Positions 46,014 to 57,130 are shown, counted from the first letter of the stretch. The stretch: 64,000 nt of DNA from Streptococcus troglodytae (GCF_002355215.1 NZ_AP014612.1:1860001-1924000), one strand, 5' to 3'. Notes: generated by a model from the letters alone, not told the origin. A program made the numbers and translations.

Positions 46014-47317
46014 CTATTCTGTAACATTCATAAAACCAACATATTTTCTCTTCAACAGATAACCTTCCAATTGCTTCATTCCTTCAATGCCTGTAGAAAT
46101 AACAATCAAAAGACTGGTACCTCCTAAAGCAACACTTGATGACAAATCAAATTGTTGTTGAGCTACAATTGGACTCAAAGCAACAAAAGCCAAGAAAATG
46201 GAACCAATCGTTGCCAATTTTTTCAGAAGTGATGAAAGGTATTCCTCTGTTTCACGACCGGGTCGAACACTAGGAATATACGAAGCATTTTTTTGTAAAT
46301 TCTCTGCTGTCTTTTCAGGGTTGACTTGCACAAAAGTATAAAAGAATGAGAAAAGTACAATGAGAACAGCATAGACTGCCATTCCTGTTGGATTGGTATA
46401 AGAAAGCCATTCTTGCAAGGTTGTCATCCAAGGAATATCACGACCATGTTGGAAAAATGGCAAAATAGTACTTGGAATAGTTGTAATAGAACTTGCAAAA
46501 ATAACAGGAATAACTCCAGCTGGATTTATCTTCAAAGGAAGATAAGAATTCGTCGGAGCACCTTGCGCCAACTTAGTATATTGGATTGGAATCTTATATT
46601 CTGCTTGTTGGACAAAAGTTGTAAAGAAAATAATGATGAGACTAGCTAAAATCAAAAGTCCCACAAAATAAAGGAATTTTTCATTTCGCTTGAACGGATA
46701 TTGACAAAATAATCTTCATAAACGGATTTGATGGTCCCTGGTATAGATGAAATAATTCCTGCAAAGATAATCATTGAAACACCATTACCAAAACCTTTAT
46801 CCGAAATCTGATCTCCTAGCCAAGTCACAATCACACTTCCTGCGGTTAAAATAGCACCAATTAAAAGAAATGTCTGGACATTTGGTGTCTTCACAAGAGA
46901 AACACTTGATAGAGCACTAAATCCTGCTGTAATACCAATAGATTGAAAAAAGGCAAGGACCAGTGAAATATAGCGTGTTGCTTGATTCAGCTTACGACGC
47001 CCGACTTCCCCTTGTTTTCCCCATTCAACAAACTTAGGTAATATATCCATTTGTAAAAGTTGAACAACAATGGAAGCGGTAATATAAGGACTAACCCCCA
47101 TGGAAAAAACGGAAAAGTTACTCATAGCATTACCACTAACAAGGTTAAGCATATTTAAAAATGGTAGATCACTTAGTTGTTCAAGACTTTTAGCATTGAT
47201 GCCTGGTACGGTAATGTGTGTACCAACACGAAATACAAAGATGATAAAAATAGTAAAGAAAATCTTTTTTCTAACACTTTTCACCTTTAGGGCGTCTTTT
47301 AAAAGTCTAAAAAACAT
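46014..47317 (-). CDS. secY: Protein translocase subunit SecY, frameshifted as read
   Basis: Ten-helix channel of the general secretion pathway. The N-terminal half (220 codons) and C-terminal half are in different frames. The break is at the A4 run 46665-46668 (coding-strand TTTT before GTGGGAC). One more T restores NSFIFVGLLILASLIIIFFT and the expected 434 aa. Essential gene, so probably a base-calling error. Start overlaps the rplO stop (TAATG). Confidence 0.93.
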
Positions 47318-47757
47318 TAGATCACCTCGATTGAACCACCTTTAGCAATGATGGCTGCTTCAGCAGATTTTGAGAACTTAGCTGCCTTAACAGTTAATTT
47401 TTTAGTTAATTCGCCATTACCAAGAATTTTAACTCCTGATTTTTCAGCTTTTACGATACCAGCTTCAACAAGAACAACTGGCGTTACTTCTGCACCATCT
47501 TCAAAGACATTTAACTGATCAAGATTAACCAATGCATACTCTTTAGCATTGATATTAGTAAAACCACGTTTTGGAAGACGACGGAAGAGTGGCGTTTGTC
47601 CACCTTCAAAGCCCGGACGGATATTACCTCCACTACGAGCTTTTTGCCCTTTTTGTCCACGACCTGCAGTCTTACCATTACCAGAAGATGAGCCACGACC
47701 CACACGGTTACGAGCTTTACGAGAACCTTGAGCAGGTTTAAGTTCATGAAGTTTCAT
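47317..47757 (-). CDS. rplO: 50S ribosomal protein L15
   Basis: 146-aa large-subunit protein with the Gly/Arg-rich N-terminus ([20 protein letters not shown]) that threads into 23S rRNA. Followed directly by secY with a one-base overlap and preceded by an unusually long 292-bp gap after rpmD. Confidence 0.97.
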   Translation of the reverse strand: MKLHELKPAQGSRKARNRVGRGSSSGNGKTAGRGQKGQKARSGGNIRPGFEGGQTPLFRRLPKRGFTNINAKEYALVNLDQLNVFEDGAEVTPVVLVEAGIVKAEKSGVKILGNGELTKKLTVKAAKFSKSAEAAIIAKGGSIEVI

Positions 47758-48049
47758 TTTATAGTTTCTCCTTATTTGTAAAATGCTAGCGCCTTTATAG
47801 GGGAGAAGGTGTTCCCTATAAAAACTCGCCTATACGAATGTTTATTGCTTTTAAGCCGCCAAGTGTCAGACACAAAGCGACTTAAACCTATAAGATACAA
47901 GTCACTGATTATCTACTGATTAAATCAGACTTGCCTACCTTTCAAGAAAGCAACTGTGTCAAAAATCAAGCTTTCAGGATTTGCAAAGAGCTTATTCGCT
48001 CAAGCTCCTATCAACCTATCTTACTTGCAAGACTCAATTAACTTTCTGC
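47758..48049 (-). other. Long intergenic region rpmD-rplO
   Basis: About 290 bp with no gene, in an operon where spacings are mostly under 20 bp. It contains a perfect 9-bp TTTATAGGG/CCCTATAAA hairpin (47794-47822) and other AT-rich inverted segments (for example around 47913-47930). Role unknown. Confidence 0.6.
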
Positions 48050-48232
48050 TTACTTGACATCTTCTACAGTTACCAAATGTGAAACTGCATTAACCATACC
48101 ACGAATGGCAGCGTTATCTTCTTTGATAACTGAGCTATTTAATTTACCAAGTCCAAGGGCAACAACTGTTTTACGTTGTGCAGGAATGCGACCGATTGGA
48201 GACTTAGTCAAAGTAATTTTAATCTGTGCCAT
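48050..48232 (-). CDS. rpmD: 50S ribosomal protein L30
   Basis: 60-aa protein, [20 protein letters not shown], typical of bacterial L30. 13 bp after rpsE. Confidence 0.96.
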   Translation of the reverse strand: MAQIKITLTKSPIGRIPAQRKTVVALGLGKLNSSVIKEDNAAIRGMVNAVSHLVTVEDVK

Positions 48233-48245
48233 GACTTCTCCTTTC

Positions 48246-48740
48246 TTATGCTAAATCAGAGACTGAAACACCGCGAAGTGAAGCAACTTCTTCAGCACGT
48301 TTAAGCTGTTTCAATCCTTCAACAGTTGCACGAACAATGTTGATTGGAGTATTTGAACCTAGTGATTTTGATGTAATATCTGCTACACCGGCTAATTCAA
48401 CAACAGCACGAACAGCACCGCCAGCAGCAACACCAGCACCTTCTACTGCTGGCTTCAACAAGACACGAGCACCACCAAATTCTGAACGAACTTCGTGAGG
48501 AATCGTTGTGCCAACCATTGGTACCTCAATCATGTTTTTCTTAGCAGCTTCTACCGCTTTACGAATAGCTTCTGGTACTTCTTGAGCTTTACCAGTACCA
48601 AAACCAACACGGCCATTACGATCACCAACAACTACAAGAGCAGCAAAGCGAAGACGACGTCCACCCTTAACAACTTTTGTAACACGGTTAATCGCAACAA
48701 CGCGTTCTTCAAGTTCTACTGCATTATCTTTAAATGCCAT
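48246..48740 (-). CDS. rpsE: 30S ribosomal protein S5
   Basis: 164-aa decoding-fidelity protein with the N-terminal dsRBD-like domain ([18 protein letters not shown]) and C-terminal domain. AGGAGG ribosome site. Between rplR and rpmD. Confidence 0.97.
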   Translation of the reverse strand: MAFKDNAVELEERVVAINRVTKVVKGGRRLRFAALVVVGDRNGRVGFGTGKAQEVPEAIRKAVEAAKKNMIEVPMVGTTIPHEVRSEFGGARVLLKPAVEGAGVAAGGAVRAVVELAGVADITSKSLGSNTPINIVRATVEGLKQLKRAEEVASLRGVSVSDLA

Positions 48741-48758
48741 TATTAAGTGTCCTCCCTA

Positions 48759-49115
48759 TTAGAATTTCAATCCGTTTTCACGAGCTGCATCAGCCAAGGC
48801 CTTAACACGTCCGTGATAGAGATATCCACCGCGGTCAAACACCACTTCAGAAATACCTTTAGCTACTGCGCGTTCAGCAACGAGTTTACCAACAACAACG
48901 GCTTGTTCAGTTTTAGTCCCTTTTGAAACTTCTTTGTCAAGAGTTGAAGCACTTGCGAGCGTTACACCCGCTACGTCATCAATCACTTGAGCGTAGATGC
49001 CTGTATTAGAACGGAAAATGTTCAAACGTGGGCGATCAGCAGTTCCAGAGAGTTTTCCGCGAACACGACGATGGCGTTTTTGGCGGATTTTATTTTTATC
49101 TGGTTTCGAAATCAC
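48759..49115 (-). CDS. rplR: 50S ribosomal protein L18
   Basis: 118-aa protein that binds 5S rRNA ([19 protein letters not shown]). Two GTG codons are possible; the second, at 49115, sits 6 nt after GAGGTG and gives the family length, so it is preferred over 49124. Confidence 0.94.
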   Translation of the reverse strand: MISKPDKNKIRQKRHRRVRGKLSGTADRPRLNIFRSNTGIYAQVIDDVAGVTLASASTLDKEVSKGTKTEQAVVVGKLVAERAVAKGISEVVFDRGGYLYHGRVKALADAARENGLKF

Positions 49116-49204
49116 AATTTTCACCTCTTAAATTTTATAATTGTCAAATTGACAAGGATGATCTAATAGTGTTTGTAAAATAGACAAACACTATTAGATC
49201 AATC

Positions 49205-49741
49205 TTATTTACCTGTTTTACCTTCTTTACGGCGTACATACTCACCAGCGTAACGAATTCCTTTACCTTTATAAGGTTCTGGAACACGAAGACCACGAAT
49301 ATAAGCTGCTGTCTGACCAACAACCTCTTTATTAATTCCATTAACAACGATGGCTGTAGCAGTTGGTACTTCAAACGTAATACCTTCTGGAGCCTCAACT
49401 TCATCTGGATGAGATTTACCGACTGAAAGAACAAGCTTCTTCCCTTGAAGTTGAGCACGGTAACCAACCCCGCGCATTTCAAGTTCCTTTTTGAACCCTT
49501 CAGAAACGCCAACAACCATGTTGTTTAAGTTAGCACGAGCTGTACCATGGATTGTTTTCATTTCTTTGGAATCATTTGGACGATGAAGTGTTACTTCTGT
49601 TCCTTCAATTTTAATTTCAATAACTTTCGGGAACTCACGTGTAAGCTCTCCTTTAGGGCCTTTTACAGTAACAACATTATCTTTATTAGTGACTTCTACA
49701 CCAGCAGGCAACGTAATTACTTTATTACCAATACGTGACAT
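49205..49741 (-). CDS. rplF: 50S ribosomal protein L6
   Basis: 178-aa protein with two L6 repeats; [15 protein letters not shown] at the start and the C-terminal signature [27 protein letters not shown] tail. It follows a 296-bp gap after rpsH that holds a structured repeat. Confidence 0.97.
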   Translation of the reverse strand: MSRIGNKVITLPAGVEVTNKDNVVTVKGPKGELTREFPKVIEIKIEGTEVTLHRPNDSKEMKTIHGTARANLNNMVVGVSEGFKKELEMRGVGYRAQLQGKKLVLSVGKSHPDEVEAPEGITFEVPTATAIVVNGINKEVVGQTAAYIRGLRVPEPYKGKGIRYAGEYVRRKEGKTGK

Positions 49742-49804
49742 ATTTATTTTTCTCCTGTTAAATTATCAAGCCGCCTGAGCGACTAGTTTTCACGGGGTAC
49801 TCAT

Positions 49805-50031
49805 GATACAAAGGGCGTCAAAAGCTAAGGTGAAAATAGGTAACTTAACAAAGAAACACAGGTTCCTAGGAAAGTTTGTCTTTTTCACACAGGCTTTAGC
49901 CTATGTTCAAATGAGTATAGTTGTTTATCCATTACGTTTTCAAGATACTGTGCAAAATAGATAAGTTGGCTTTTTTGTAAACAAACTGCTCCAACTTACT
50001 AATTTGCTTTGTCCTTTACAAGCTTTGTATC
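49805..50031 (-). repeat. GATAC-bounded structured element, long copy
   Basis: A 227-bp element between rpsH and rplF, with perfect 9-bp ends GATACAAAG (49805-49813) and CTTTGTATC (50023-50031). Inside, AAAGC...GTGAAAA (49821-49836) pairs with TTTTCAC...GCTTT (about 49882-49897), and AACTT (49842-49846) with AAGTT (49872-49876). It shares GGGCGTCAAA, ATAGG and TTTAGCC-TGTTCAA with the copy at 57139-57267. Confidence 0.7.
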
Positions 50032-50037
50032 TTAATA

Positions 50038-50435
50038 TTACCAAACGTAAGCAATAACTTCTCCGCCAATATTTTTTGTCGGGCTTCTCTATCAGTCAAA
50101 AGACCTTCAGAAGTTGAAATAATTGCAATTCCAAGTCCATTGAGAACTTTTGGAACATCTTCGCGTTTTGTATAGACACGAAGACCTGGTTTTGAAATAC
50201 GTTTTAAGCCAGTGATAACTTTTTCACCATTTTGACCATATTTAAGAAAGATACGGATGATACCCTGTTTGTCATCTTCAATAACTTCAACATTTTTTAC
50301 AAAACCTTCATGCTTAAGGATTTCAGCAATTCCTTTTTTGATATTTGATGCAGGAGCTTCAACTACGCTGTGATTTGCTTGATTAGCATTACGAATACGA
50401 GTTAAGAAGTCTGCAATCGGATCAGTCATAACCAT
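50038..50435 (-). CDS. rpsH: 30S ribosomal protein S8, frameshifted near the end
   Basis: Small-subunit assembly protein. The N-terminus ([20 protein letters not shown]) is family-typical. At the T6 run 50072-50077 (coding A6) the frame slips, replacing the conserved end with a foreign 17-residue tail stopping at 50016. With seven A's the tail is [12 protein letters not shown], stop at 50038, 132 aa. Probably a base-calling contraction. Confidence 0.93.
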
Positions 50436-50493
50436 TAATTTTTCTCCTTTTACTAGTAGTTTGAATCATTCACTTGCTAGTTATTTTTCTTTT

Positions 50494-50633
50494 GATACTT
50501 TTTTAGAATGATAAAAGATATCAGCAACCGCCTACAGCGTTTCATGACTAGGTTTTGAACCTATAACCTCAAAACTTTCTTTGATTGATAAGCTAACCAC
50601 TTATCAATCTTTTCACCCTAACGAAAAGTATCA
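50494..50633 (-). repeat. Structured intergenic region rpsN-rpsH
   Basis: A perfect 10-bp long-range stem TGATACTTTT (50494-50503) with AAAAGTATCA (50624-50633) encloses a perfect GATTGATAAG/CTTATCAATC hairpin (50583-50609) and a weaker GGTTTTGA/TCAAAACT stem near 50552-50576. It resembles a multi-branch RNA. It shares GATAC-type ends, but not internal sequence, with the elements at 49805 and 57139. Confidence 0.55.
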
Positions 50634-50661
50634 GTCTTGGCTCGCTAATGTTCGCCGATAA

Positions 50662-50692
50662 GTTTGAAAAAAGCTGAAAGCTCTTTTCAAAC
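50662..50692 (-). other. Stable hairpin at the rpsN stop codon
   Basis: A 14-position stem (13 paired) GTTTGAAAAAAGCT/AGCTCTTTTCAAAC with a GAA loop begins on the last base of the rpsN stop codon. There is no T tract, so mRNA processing or stabilisation is more likely than termination. Confidence 0.6.
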
Positions 50693-50877
50693 TACCAAGA
50701 AGCTTTTGTTACGCCCGGAATTTGTCCTTTGTATGCTAATTCACGGAAGCAAACACGACAAAGTTTAAATTTGCGGTAAACAGAGTGTGGTCGACCACAT
50801 TTTTCACAACGAGTGTAAGCTTGCGTAGAAAATTTTGCAGGGCGTTTGCTCTTAGCAACCATAGATTTTTTAGCCAA
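50692..50877 (-). CDS. rpsN: 30S ribosomal protein S14, type Z
   Basis: 61-aa zinc-binding form of S14 (C-x2-[21 protein letters not shown]). The Cys-containing paralogue is the operon copy, as usual in Firmicutes. 15 bp after rplE. Confidence 0.96.
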   Translation of the reverse strand: MAKKSMVAKSKRPAKFSTQAYTRCEKCGRPHSVYRKFKLCRVCFRELAYKGQIPGVTKASW

Positions 50878-50892
50878 TTTAAACCTCCTTAA

Positions 50893-51435
50893 TTATTTTG
50901 CGAAAGGCATTCCAAGGCCTGTAAGCAATTCACGCGATTCTTCATCAGTATTAGCAGTTGTAACGATAACAATATCAAGACCACGAACTTTATCAACATT
51001 ATCAAAGTTAATTTCTGGGAAAATCAATTGTTCTTTCACACCAAGTGTGTAATTACCGCGTCCATCAAACGATTTTGTCGGAACTCCGTGGAAGTCACGG
51101 ACACGTGGAAGTGAAACTGTCACCAATTTATCTAAGAATTCATACATGCGTTGACCGCGAAGAGTAACTTTCGCACCGATAGCAACACCTTCACGAAGAC
51201 GGAAGCCGGCGATTGATTTCTTAGCTTTAGTAATAAGTGGTTTTTGACCTGAAATAAGCGCCAATTCAGCAGCTGCTTTTTCAAGATTTTTTGCATTTGA
51301 CACAGCATCACCAACACCCATGTTAAGGACGATTTTATCAACCTTAGGAACGGCCATTACAGATGTGTAATTAAATTTTTCTGTCAATGCAGGAACTACT
51401 TCATTAAGATATTTTTCTTTTAAGCGATTTGCCAT
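50893..51435 (-). CDS. rplE: 50S ribosomal protein L5
   Basis: 180-aa 5S-rRNA-binding protein with the family blocks [19 protein letters not shown] and [20 protein letters not shown]. Follows rplX by about 23 bp. Confidence 0.97.
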   Translation of the reverse strand: MANRLKEKYLNEVVPALTEKFNYTSVMAVPKVDKIVLNMGVGDAVSNAKNLEKAAAELALISGQKPLITKAKKSIAGFRLREGVAIGAKVTLRGQRMYEFLDKLVTVSLPRVRDFHGVPTKSFDGRGNYTLGVKEQLIFPEINFDNVDKVRGLDIVIVTTANTDEESRELLTGLGMPFAK

Positions 51436-51458
51436 TATACTTCTCCTTTCCTTCGTGA

Positions 51459-51763
51459 TTAATCAAGTACTTCGCCTGATTTTTTGTTGTAACGAATTTT
51501 TTACCATCAACAAATTTATAGCCAACACGACCCGCAACTCCATTTTTATCAAGAACTTGTACGTTTGATACATGGATAGGCGCTTCCTTTTCCACGATAG
51601 CACCTTGAGGGTTCTCATTGTTAGGTTTTTGGTGTTTTTTAACAATGGCTACACCTTCAACAACAACTTTATTAATTTTTGGAAAAGCTTTAAGAACTAC
51701 AGCTTCAACACCTTTGTCCTTTCCAGCAATAACGCGAACTTTATCGCCTTTTTTTACAAACAT
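51459..51763 (-). CDS. rplX: 50S ribosomal protein L24, frameshifted near the end
   Basis: Assembly initiator of the large subunit with a KOW motif ([14 protein letters not shown]). At the T6 run 51497-51502 (coding A6) the frame slips and runs on to 51404, inside rplE. One extra A gives [14 protein letters not shown] and a stop at 51459, exactly 101 aa. Probably a base-calling contraction. Confidence 0.92.
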
Positions 51764-51899
51764 TAAGATTTTCTCCTATTCTTTCTTACGCCCTGAGGCA
51801 CCCTGACAAAATCAGGGGACTATACTCATTATCTATCGTTAGAGCTTCTTATTGTCTAACTTTGATTTTTTTGAGTACTATTTGTTTGTGAGTTTTAAA

Positions 51900-52268
51900 T
51901 TAAAGTACTTCTGGCGCCAATGACACGATCTTCATGAAGTTACCTTCACGCAATTCACGAGCAACAGGACCAAAGATACGAGTTCCGCGAGGTGTTTTAT
52001 CATCACGGATAATAACAGCTGCATTCTCATCAAATTTGATGTATGAACCATCAGCACGACGAGCACCTGATTTAGTACGAACAATAACGGCTTTCACCAC
52101 ATCACCTTTTTTAACCGCACCACCAGGAGTAGCTTGTTTTACTGAAGCAACGATGACATCACCGATGTTCGCGAACTTACGACCTGAACCGCCAAGAACT
52201 TTGATAGTCAGGATTTCGCGGGCACCACTGTTGTCAGCGACTTTTAAACGACTTTCTGATTGAATCAT
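51900..52268 (-). CDS. rplN: 50S ribosomal protein L14
   Basis: 122-aa protein starting [20 protein letters not shown], one of the most conserved ribosomal proteins. A 136-bp gap before rplX holds a small CCCTGA/TCAGGG hairpin near 51811-51830. Confidence 0.97.
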
Positions 52269-52294
52269 TTAAGTTTTTCTCCTTTCAGGCTTAA

Positions 52295-52555
52295 TTAAAT
52301 AATGACAGCTTCTTCAACCACTTCAACAAGACGAAAACGTTTTGTTGCTGAAAGCGGACGAGTTTCCATGATACGAACAATATCGCCTGCTTTTGCAGTA
52401 TTGTTTTCATCATGAGCCTTATATTTCTTAGAGTAGTTAATACGTTTACCATAGACTGGGTGGTTACGTTTGGTTTCAACTACAACTGTGATTGTTTTGT
52501 CCATTTTATCAGACACAACACGACCAACTAGCGTTCTACGTTGTTTACGTTCCAT
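52295..52555 (-). CDS. rpsQ: 30S ribosomal protein S17
   Basis: 86-aa OB-fold protein, [20 protein letters not shown] then [20 protein letters not shown]. Between rpmC and rplN. Confidence 0.97.
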   Translation of the reverse strand: MERKQRRTLVGRVVSDKMDKTITVVVETKRNHPVYGKRINYSKKYKAHDENNTAKAGDIVRIMETRPLSATKRFRLVEVVEEAVII

Positions 52556-52575
52556 TAGATTTCTCCTTTCCCAAT

Positions 52576-52785
52576 CTATTCTTTCATTTCTGCTTGCACG
52601 GTTTTAACACGGGCAATTTGCTTTTTCACTTCGTTCAAACGGGCAGTTTGATCAAGTTGACCTGCTGCAGCTTGGAAACGAAGATCGAAAAGTTCTTTCT
52701 TAAGTTCGTTTTCTTTCTTAGCAAGTTCTTCTTGAGAAAGACCACGAAGCTCTTTAACAAAATCTTTAATTTCTTGAAGTTTCAT
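52576..52785 (-). CDS. rpmC: 50S ribosomal protein L29
   Basis: 69-aa helical protein ([20 protein letters not shown]) located near the peptide exit tunnel. 9 bp after rplP. Confidence 0.97.
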   Translation of the reverse strand: MKLQEIKDFVKELRGLSQEELAKKENELKKELFDLRFQAAAGQLDQTARLNEVKKQIARVKTVQAEMKE

Positions 52786-52794
52786 GTTTTCTCC

Positions 52795-53208
52795 TTATTC
52801 TGCTTCACGTTTTACGAATTTAGTTTTAACTGGTAATTTGTGGCTTGCAAGGCGAAGAGCTTCACGGGCAACTTCTTCTGGAACATCAGCAATTTCAAAC
52901 ATGATTTTTCCACGTTTAACTGGTGCAACCCAGCCTTCTGGAGCACCTTTCCCAGATCCCATACGTACACCGATAGCCTTAGCAGTGTAGGACTTATGAG
53001 GAAAGATTTTAATCCAAACTTTACCACCACGTTTCATGTAACGCGTCATAGCGATACGAGCAGCCTCAATTTGACGATTAGTAATCCAGTGGCTAGTTGT
53101 AGCTTGCAGACCATATTCTCCAAAAGCTACTTTCTTACCACCTTTAGCTTCACCACGCATTTTTCCACGGAATTCACGACGGTGCTTAACACGTTTAGGT
53201 ACTAACAT
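52795..53208 (-). CDS. rplP: 50S ribosomal protein L16
   Basis: 137-aa protein beginning [20 protein letters not shown], needed for tRNA accommodation. 3 bp after rpsC. Confidence 0.97.
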   Translation of the reverse strand: MLVPKRVKHRREFRGKMRGEAKGGKKVAFGEYGLQATTSHWITNRQIEAARIAMTRYMKRGGKVWIKIFPHKSYTAKAIGVRMGSGKGAPEGWVAPVKRGKIMFEIADVPEEVAREALRLASHKLPVKTKFVKREAE

Positions 53209-53211
53209 TTG

Positions 53212-53865
53212 TTATTTCCCTCCTTTAGTGTTTTTACGAGCTGGAAGAATTTCGCCACGGTAAATCCAAACTTTAACACCAAGCTTACCATAAGTCGTAT
53301 CAGCTTCTTCCCAAGCATAATCGATATCCGCACGAAGTGTGTGAAGTGGAACAGTTCCTTCTGAATATCCTTCGCTACGTGCGATGTCCGCACCATTTAA
53401 ACGACCCGATACTTGAGTTTTAATTCCTTTAGCTCCTGCACGCATAGTGCGTTGGATTGCTTGTTTTTGAGCACGACGGAAAGCAACACGTTGCTCAAGC
53501 TGACGAGCAATATTTTCACCAACAAGGTGAGCATCAAGATCTGGAGATTTGATCTCAACAATATTAATGTGAACTTGTTTTCCAGTCAATTTGTTAAGTT
53601 GAGTACGAAGAGCATCAACATTTGCTCCGCCTTTACCGATAACCATACCAGGTTTTGCAGTATGAAGGGAAACATTTACCTTATTGACTGCACGTTCAAT
53701 TTCAATAGTTGAAACTGCAGCGTCAGCCAACTCTTTTTGAATGAATTTACGGATTGCGAGATCTTCATGAAGGTAATCCGCGTATTCTTTTTCAGCATAC
53801 CATTTTGCATCCCAATCACGAATGATACCGACACGCATACCAATTGGATGTACTTTTTGACCCAC
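53212..53865 (-). CDS. rpsC: 30S ribosomal protein S3
   Basis: 217-aa protein with a KH domain ([18 protein letters not shown]) and C-terminal S3 domain ending [13 protein letters not shown]. At the mRNA entry site of the ribosome. 12 bp after rplV. Confidence 0.97.
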   Translation of the reverse strand: MGQKVHPIGMRVGIIRDWDAKWYAEKEYADYLHEDLAIRKFIQKELADAAVSTIEIERAVNKVNVSLHTAKPGMVIGKGGANVDALRTQLNKLTGKQVHINIVEIKSPDLDAHLVGENIARQLEQRVAFRRAQKQAIQRTMRAGAKGIKTQVSGRLNGADIARSEGYSEGTVPLHTLRADIDYAWEEADTTYGKLGVKVWIYRGEILPARKNTKGGK

Positions 53866-53877
53866 GATTTTACCTCC

Positions 53878-54222
53878 TTATTTTTCTTCTACAACTACAG
53901 TAACGTGAGTTGTACGTTTATTGATTGGTGAAGCTGAACCCTTCGCACGCGGACGGAAACGTTTCATCGTTGGTCCTTCGTTTGCGAATGTTTCAGATAC
54001 GACCAAATTAGCTTTTTCCAAACCAAAGTTATTTTCTGCATTTGCGACAGCAGAGTTAAGAGTTTTCTCAACAATACGAGCAGCTTTGTTTGGAGTGAAT
54101 TTCAAGATTGCGATTGCGTCAGCAACGTTCTTACCACGAATAAGATCAAGCACAAGACGTGTTTTACGAGGTGAAACACGGACTGTACGAGCCATTGCTT
54201 TAGCTGAAGTAATTTCTGCCAT
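53878..54222 (-). CDS. rplV: 50S ribosomal protein L22
   Basis: 114-aa protein lining the exit tunnel; the hairpin loop region ([20 protein letters not shown]) where macrolide-resistance changes occur is intact. 16 bp after rpsS. Confidence 0.97.
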   Translation of the reverse strand: MAEITSAKAMARTVRVSPRKTRLVLDLIRGKNVADAIAILKFTPNKAARIVEKTLNSAVANAENNFGLEKANLVVSETFANEGPTMKRFRPRAKGSASPINKRTTHVTVVVEEK

Positions 54223-54238
54223 TGTGTCCTCCTCCTAA

Positions 54239-54517
54239 TTAACGACGTGTTTTCTTATCATCAGTTGCGTGACCTTTGTAAGTACGAGTCGGTGCAAATT
54301 CACCAAGCTTGTGACCTACCATGTCCTCTTGAATGTAAACAGGAACATGTTTACGTCCGTCATAAACTGCGATTGTGTATCCAATGAAACTTGGGAAAAT
54401 CGTTGAACGACGTGACCAAGTTTTAATTACTTTTTTCTTTTCGTCATTAGCTTGAGCCTCGATTTTTTTCATCAAATGCTCATCGACGAAAGGGCCTTTT
54501 TTAAGACTACGTCCCAT
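54239..54517 (-). CDS. rpsS: 30S ribosomal protein S19
   Basis: 92-aa head protein, [20 protein letters not shown] and ending with [20 protein letters not shown]. The 100-bp gap to rplB contains the perfect ATCTGTATT/AATACAGAT hairpin (54558-54578). Confidence 0.97.
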   Translation of the reverse strand: MGRSLKKGPFVDEHLMKKIEAQANDEKKKVIKTWSRRSTIFPSFIGYTIAVYDGRKHVPVYIQEDMVGHKLGEFAPTRTYKGHATDDKKTRR

Positions 54518-54557
54518 TTTGTAATTTTCTCCTTTAAATATAGTACCACAGCGACCT

Positions 54558-54578
54558 ATCTGTATTAAAAATACAGAT
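54558..54578 (-). other. Intra-operon hairpin between rplB and rpsS
   Basis: Perfect 9-bp stem ATCTGTATT/AATACAGAT with an AAA loop and no T tract; probably an mRNA structure within the S10 operon. Confidence 0.55.
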
Positions 54579-54617
54579 TACCGAGCTGGCGGATGTTTAA
54601 GTTTTTAAGTGATTAAT

Positions 54618-55451
54618 CTATTTTTCGTTACGACGACGAATAATAAGTTTGTTAGATTTAGCTTTCTTGTTACGTGTTTTAAGACCAAGCGCAGGTTTAC
54701 CCCAAGGAGTAGATGGCGCTTTACGTCCAACCGGTGCCTTGCCTTCACCACCACCGTGTGGGTGATCGTTAGGGTTCATTACAGAACCACGGACTGTTGG
54801 ACGAATACCCTTCCAACGGCTGCGTCCTGCTTTCCCAAGATTAACGAGTCCATGTTGTTCATTTCCAACAACACCAACTGTAGCACGACAAGTACCAAGA
54901 ACCATACGAACTTCACCTGATTGCAGACGAACAAGAATGTACTTTCCTTCTTGTCCAAGCACTTGAGCAGAAGCTCCAGCTGCGCGGATAAGTTCAGCAC
55001 CTTTACCTGGTTTCAATTCGATATTATGTATAAATGTACCAACTGGAATATTAGCAAGCGGAAGAGCATTCCCCACTTTGATATCAGCTTCAGGGCCCGA
55101 AATGATACGTTGGCCTACTTCAAGACCTTTTGGAGCAACAATATAAGATTTGACACCATCAGTATAGTGAATAAGCGCAATGTTAGCTGAGCGATTTGGA
55201 TCGTATTCAATAGTCTTAACGACTGCTTCAACGCCATCTTTATTACGCTTGAAATCAATCAGACGGTAATGACGCTTGTGTCCGCCGCCTTGATGACGAA
55301 CAGTAATGCGACCGTTATTGTTACGACCAGCCTTGTTTTTCAATGAAACAAGCAACGATTTCTCAGGTGTGCTTGTAGTAATTTCAGCGAAATCCAAAGA
55401 AGTCATATTACGACGGCCATTTGTCGTTGGTTTGTAAACTTTAATACCCAC
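54618..55451 (-). CDS. rplB: 50S ribosomal protein L2
   Basis: 277-aa protein of the peptidyl-transferase neighbourhood. Family signature [19 protein letters not shown], including the invariant His, is at about residues 223-241. Basic C-terminus. 17 bp after rplW. Confidence 0.97.
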   Translation of the reverse strand: MGIKVYKPTTNGRRNMTSLDFAEITTSTPEKSLLVSLKNKAGRNNNGRITVRHQGGGHKRHYRLIDFKRNKDGVEAVVKTIEYDPNRSANIALIHYTDGVKSYIVAPKGLEVGQRIISGPEADIKVGNALPLANIPVGTFIHNIELKPGKGAELIRAAGASAQVLGQEGKYILVRLQSGEVRMVLGTCRATVGVVGNEQHGLVNLGKAGRSRWKGIRPTVRGSVMNPNDHPHGGGEGKAPVGRKAPSTPWGKPALGLKTRNKKAKSNKLIIRRRNEK

Positions 55452-55468
55452 GTTATTTCCTCCTTAGA

Positions 55469-55768
55469 TTATTCTGCCTCAGCAGCTGCAAACAAGTCAA
55501 TTGTCTTAGAATCAGCTGTAAGAGTGATGATAGCTTTTTTCGTTTTACTTGTGAAACCTGTATAACGACCAACACGCTTTTGCTTTGGTTTTACGTTTAC
55601 TGTACGGACACTCGCCACTTTGACACCATCAAAAGCTGCTTCAACAGCTTGTTTAATTAAAAGTTTATGAGCACGAGTGTCAACCTCAAATGTATACTTA
55701 CCTTCTTCAAGAGCATGCATTGATTTTTCAGTAACAACAGGTTTTTTGATTACATCGTACAAATTCAT
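55469..55768 (-). CDS. rplW: 50S ribosomal protein L23
   Basis: 99-aa exit-tunnel protein that docks SRP and trigger factor ([20 protein letters not shown]). One-base overlap with rplD. Confidence 0.97.
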   Translation of the reverse strand: MNLYDVIKKPVVTEKSMHALEEGKYTFEVDTRAHKLLIKQAVEAAFDGVKVASVRTVNVKPKQKRVGRYTGFTSKTKKAIITLTADSKTIDLFAAAEAE

Positions 55769-56391
55769 TATGCAAGAACCTCCTCGATATTAGAGATTGC
55801 TTCTTTAGTAACAAGAAGTTTGTCGCTGTTTACGATATCAAGAACACTTGCAGTTGCTGCGGTAGCAACTTTTACATTTGGAAGATTACGAGCTGACAAC
55901 TCAGCAGCTTGATTGCCTTCTTCAAGAATAACAAGTACTTTTGAATCAACATTAAGTGCAGCAAGTACTGTAGCAAATTCTTTGGTTTTTGGAGCTTCAA
56001 AAGAAAGAGCATCTACAGCTACAAATTTTTCATCAGCAACTTTTGCTGAATAAACTGACTTTAAGGCGAGGCGGCGAACTTTTTGTGGAAGTTTATAGCC
56101 ATATGAACGTGGAGTTGGTCCAAAAACAACACCACCACCACGCCATTGCGGTGCGCGGATAGAACCTTGACGTGCACGTCCAGTTCCTTTTTGACGCCAT
56201 GGTTTACGTCCACCACCTGATACTGCTGAACGATTTTTAACCGCGTGAGTACCTTGGCGAAGATTAGCACGTTGACTAATAATAACATCAAATACTACTG
56301 ATTCATTTGGTTCGATACCGAAGATAGCGTCGTTAAGTGTTACTTCACCAGCTTCTTTACCAGTTTGGTCAAATAGTTTTACGTTTGCCAT
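55768..56391 (-). CDS. rplD: 50S ribosomal protein L4
   Basis: 207-aa protein whose extended loop ([19 protein letters not shown]) reaches the exit tunnel. In enterobacteria L4 also represses its operon; that mechanism is not established here. 24 bp after the restored rplC stop. Confidence 0.97.
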
Positions 56392-56415
56392 GTTAACTGA
56401 TTTCCCCTTTCTTTA

Positions 56416-57040
56416 TTATTTAGCAGCTTTAACTGCTGATTTGATGATGATAAGAGACTTCTTAGCACCTGGCACATTACCCTTGATAAGGATAACATTT
56501 TTTCTGGAACAACTTGAACGACTTCAAGGTTTTGAATCGTCACGCGGTTACCCCCCATACGTCCAGCAAGGTTTTACCTTTGAATACACGGTTAGGTGCT
56601 ACAGGTCCCATTGAACCTGGACGGCGATGATAACGAGAACCGTGAGCCATAGGACCACGTGATTGACCATGGCGTTTAATAGCACCTTGGAAACCTTTAC
56701 CTTTAGTTGTACCAGTAACATCAACAACATCACCAGCCTCGAATTGTTCGACTGTAATTTCTTGTCCAACTTCTAAACCTTCAATGTTTTTAAATTCACG
56801 AATGAAGCGCTTAGGAGCTGTGTCGGCTTTTGCCACATGGCCTTTGGCAGGTTTGTTGCTCAGCACTTCACGTTTATCATCAAAACCAACTTGAACTGCT
56901 TCGTAACCGTCTGTTTCAAGAGTCTTAACTTGAAGCACAACATTTGGAGTTGCTTCGATGACAGTAACAGGGATAAATTCACCAGATTCAGTGAAGATTT
57001 GAGTCATTCCCACTTTTTTCCCTAAGATTCCTTTTGTCAT
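56416..57040 (-). CDS. rplC: 50S ribosomal protein L3, two frameshifts as read
   Basis: Early-assembly protein of the large subunit. The start [20 protein letters not shown] and the [16 protein letters not shown] loop are intact. The frame then breaks at the T4 run 56572-56575 and again at the T6 run 56498-56503. Adding one base at each restores [25 protein letters not shown] and the end AVKAAK, giving exactly 208 aa with a stop at 56416. As read, the protein is truncated at 166 aa. Probably base-calling contractions. Confidence 0.92.
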
Positions 57041-57069
57041 GAGAAAATATTTCCTTTACTTAATTATTT

Positions 57070-57130
57070 AAAAAGTTTTTTATGAGCGTTTTTTAGGCTC
57101 AAAAAGTTTTTAACGAGCGTTTTTGTGCTC
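57070..57130 (-). repeat. Two tandem ~30-bp repeats upstream of rplC
   Basis: Adjacent units 57070-57100 (31 bp) and 57101-57130 (30 bp) both read AAAAAGTTTTT, two or three bases, GAGCGTTTTT, then GCTC. Each can form a small GAGC/GCTC hairpin. They lie between the rplC start and the structured element that follows rpsJ. Confidence 0.7.

Noticed and set aside
46413..46649. Plus-strand open frames opposite ribosomal genes
   Set aside because: These and similar frames are antisense shadows of conserved genes with no ribosome site or family match.
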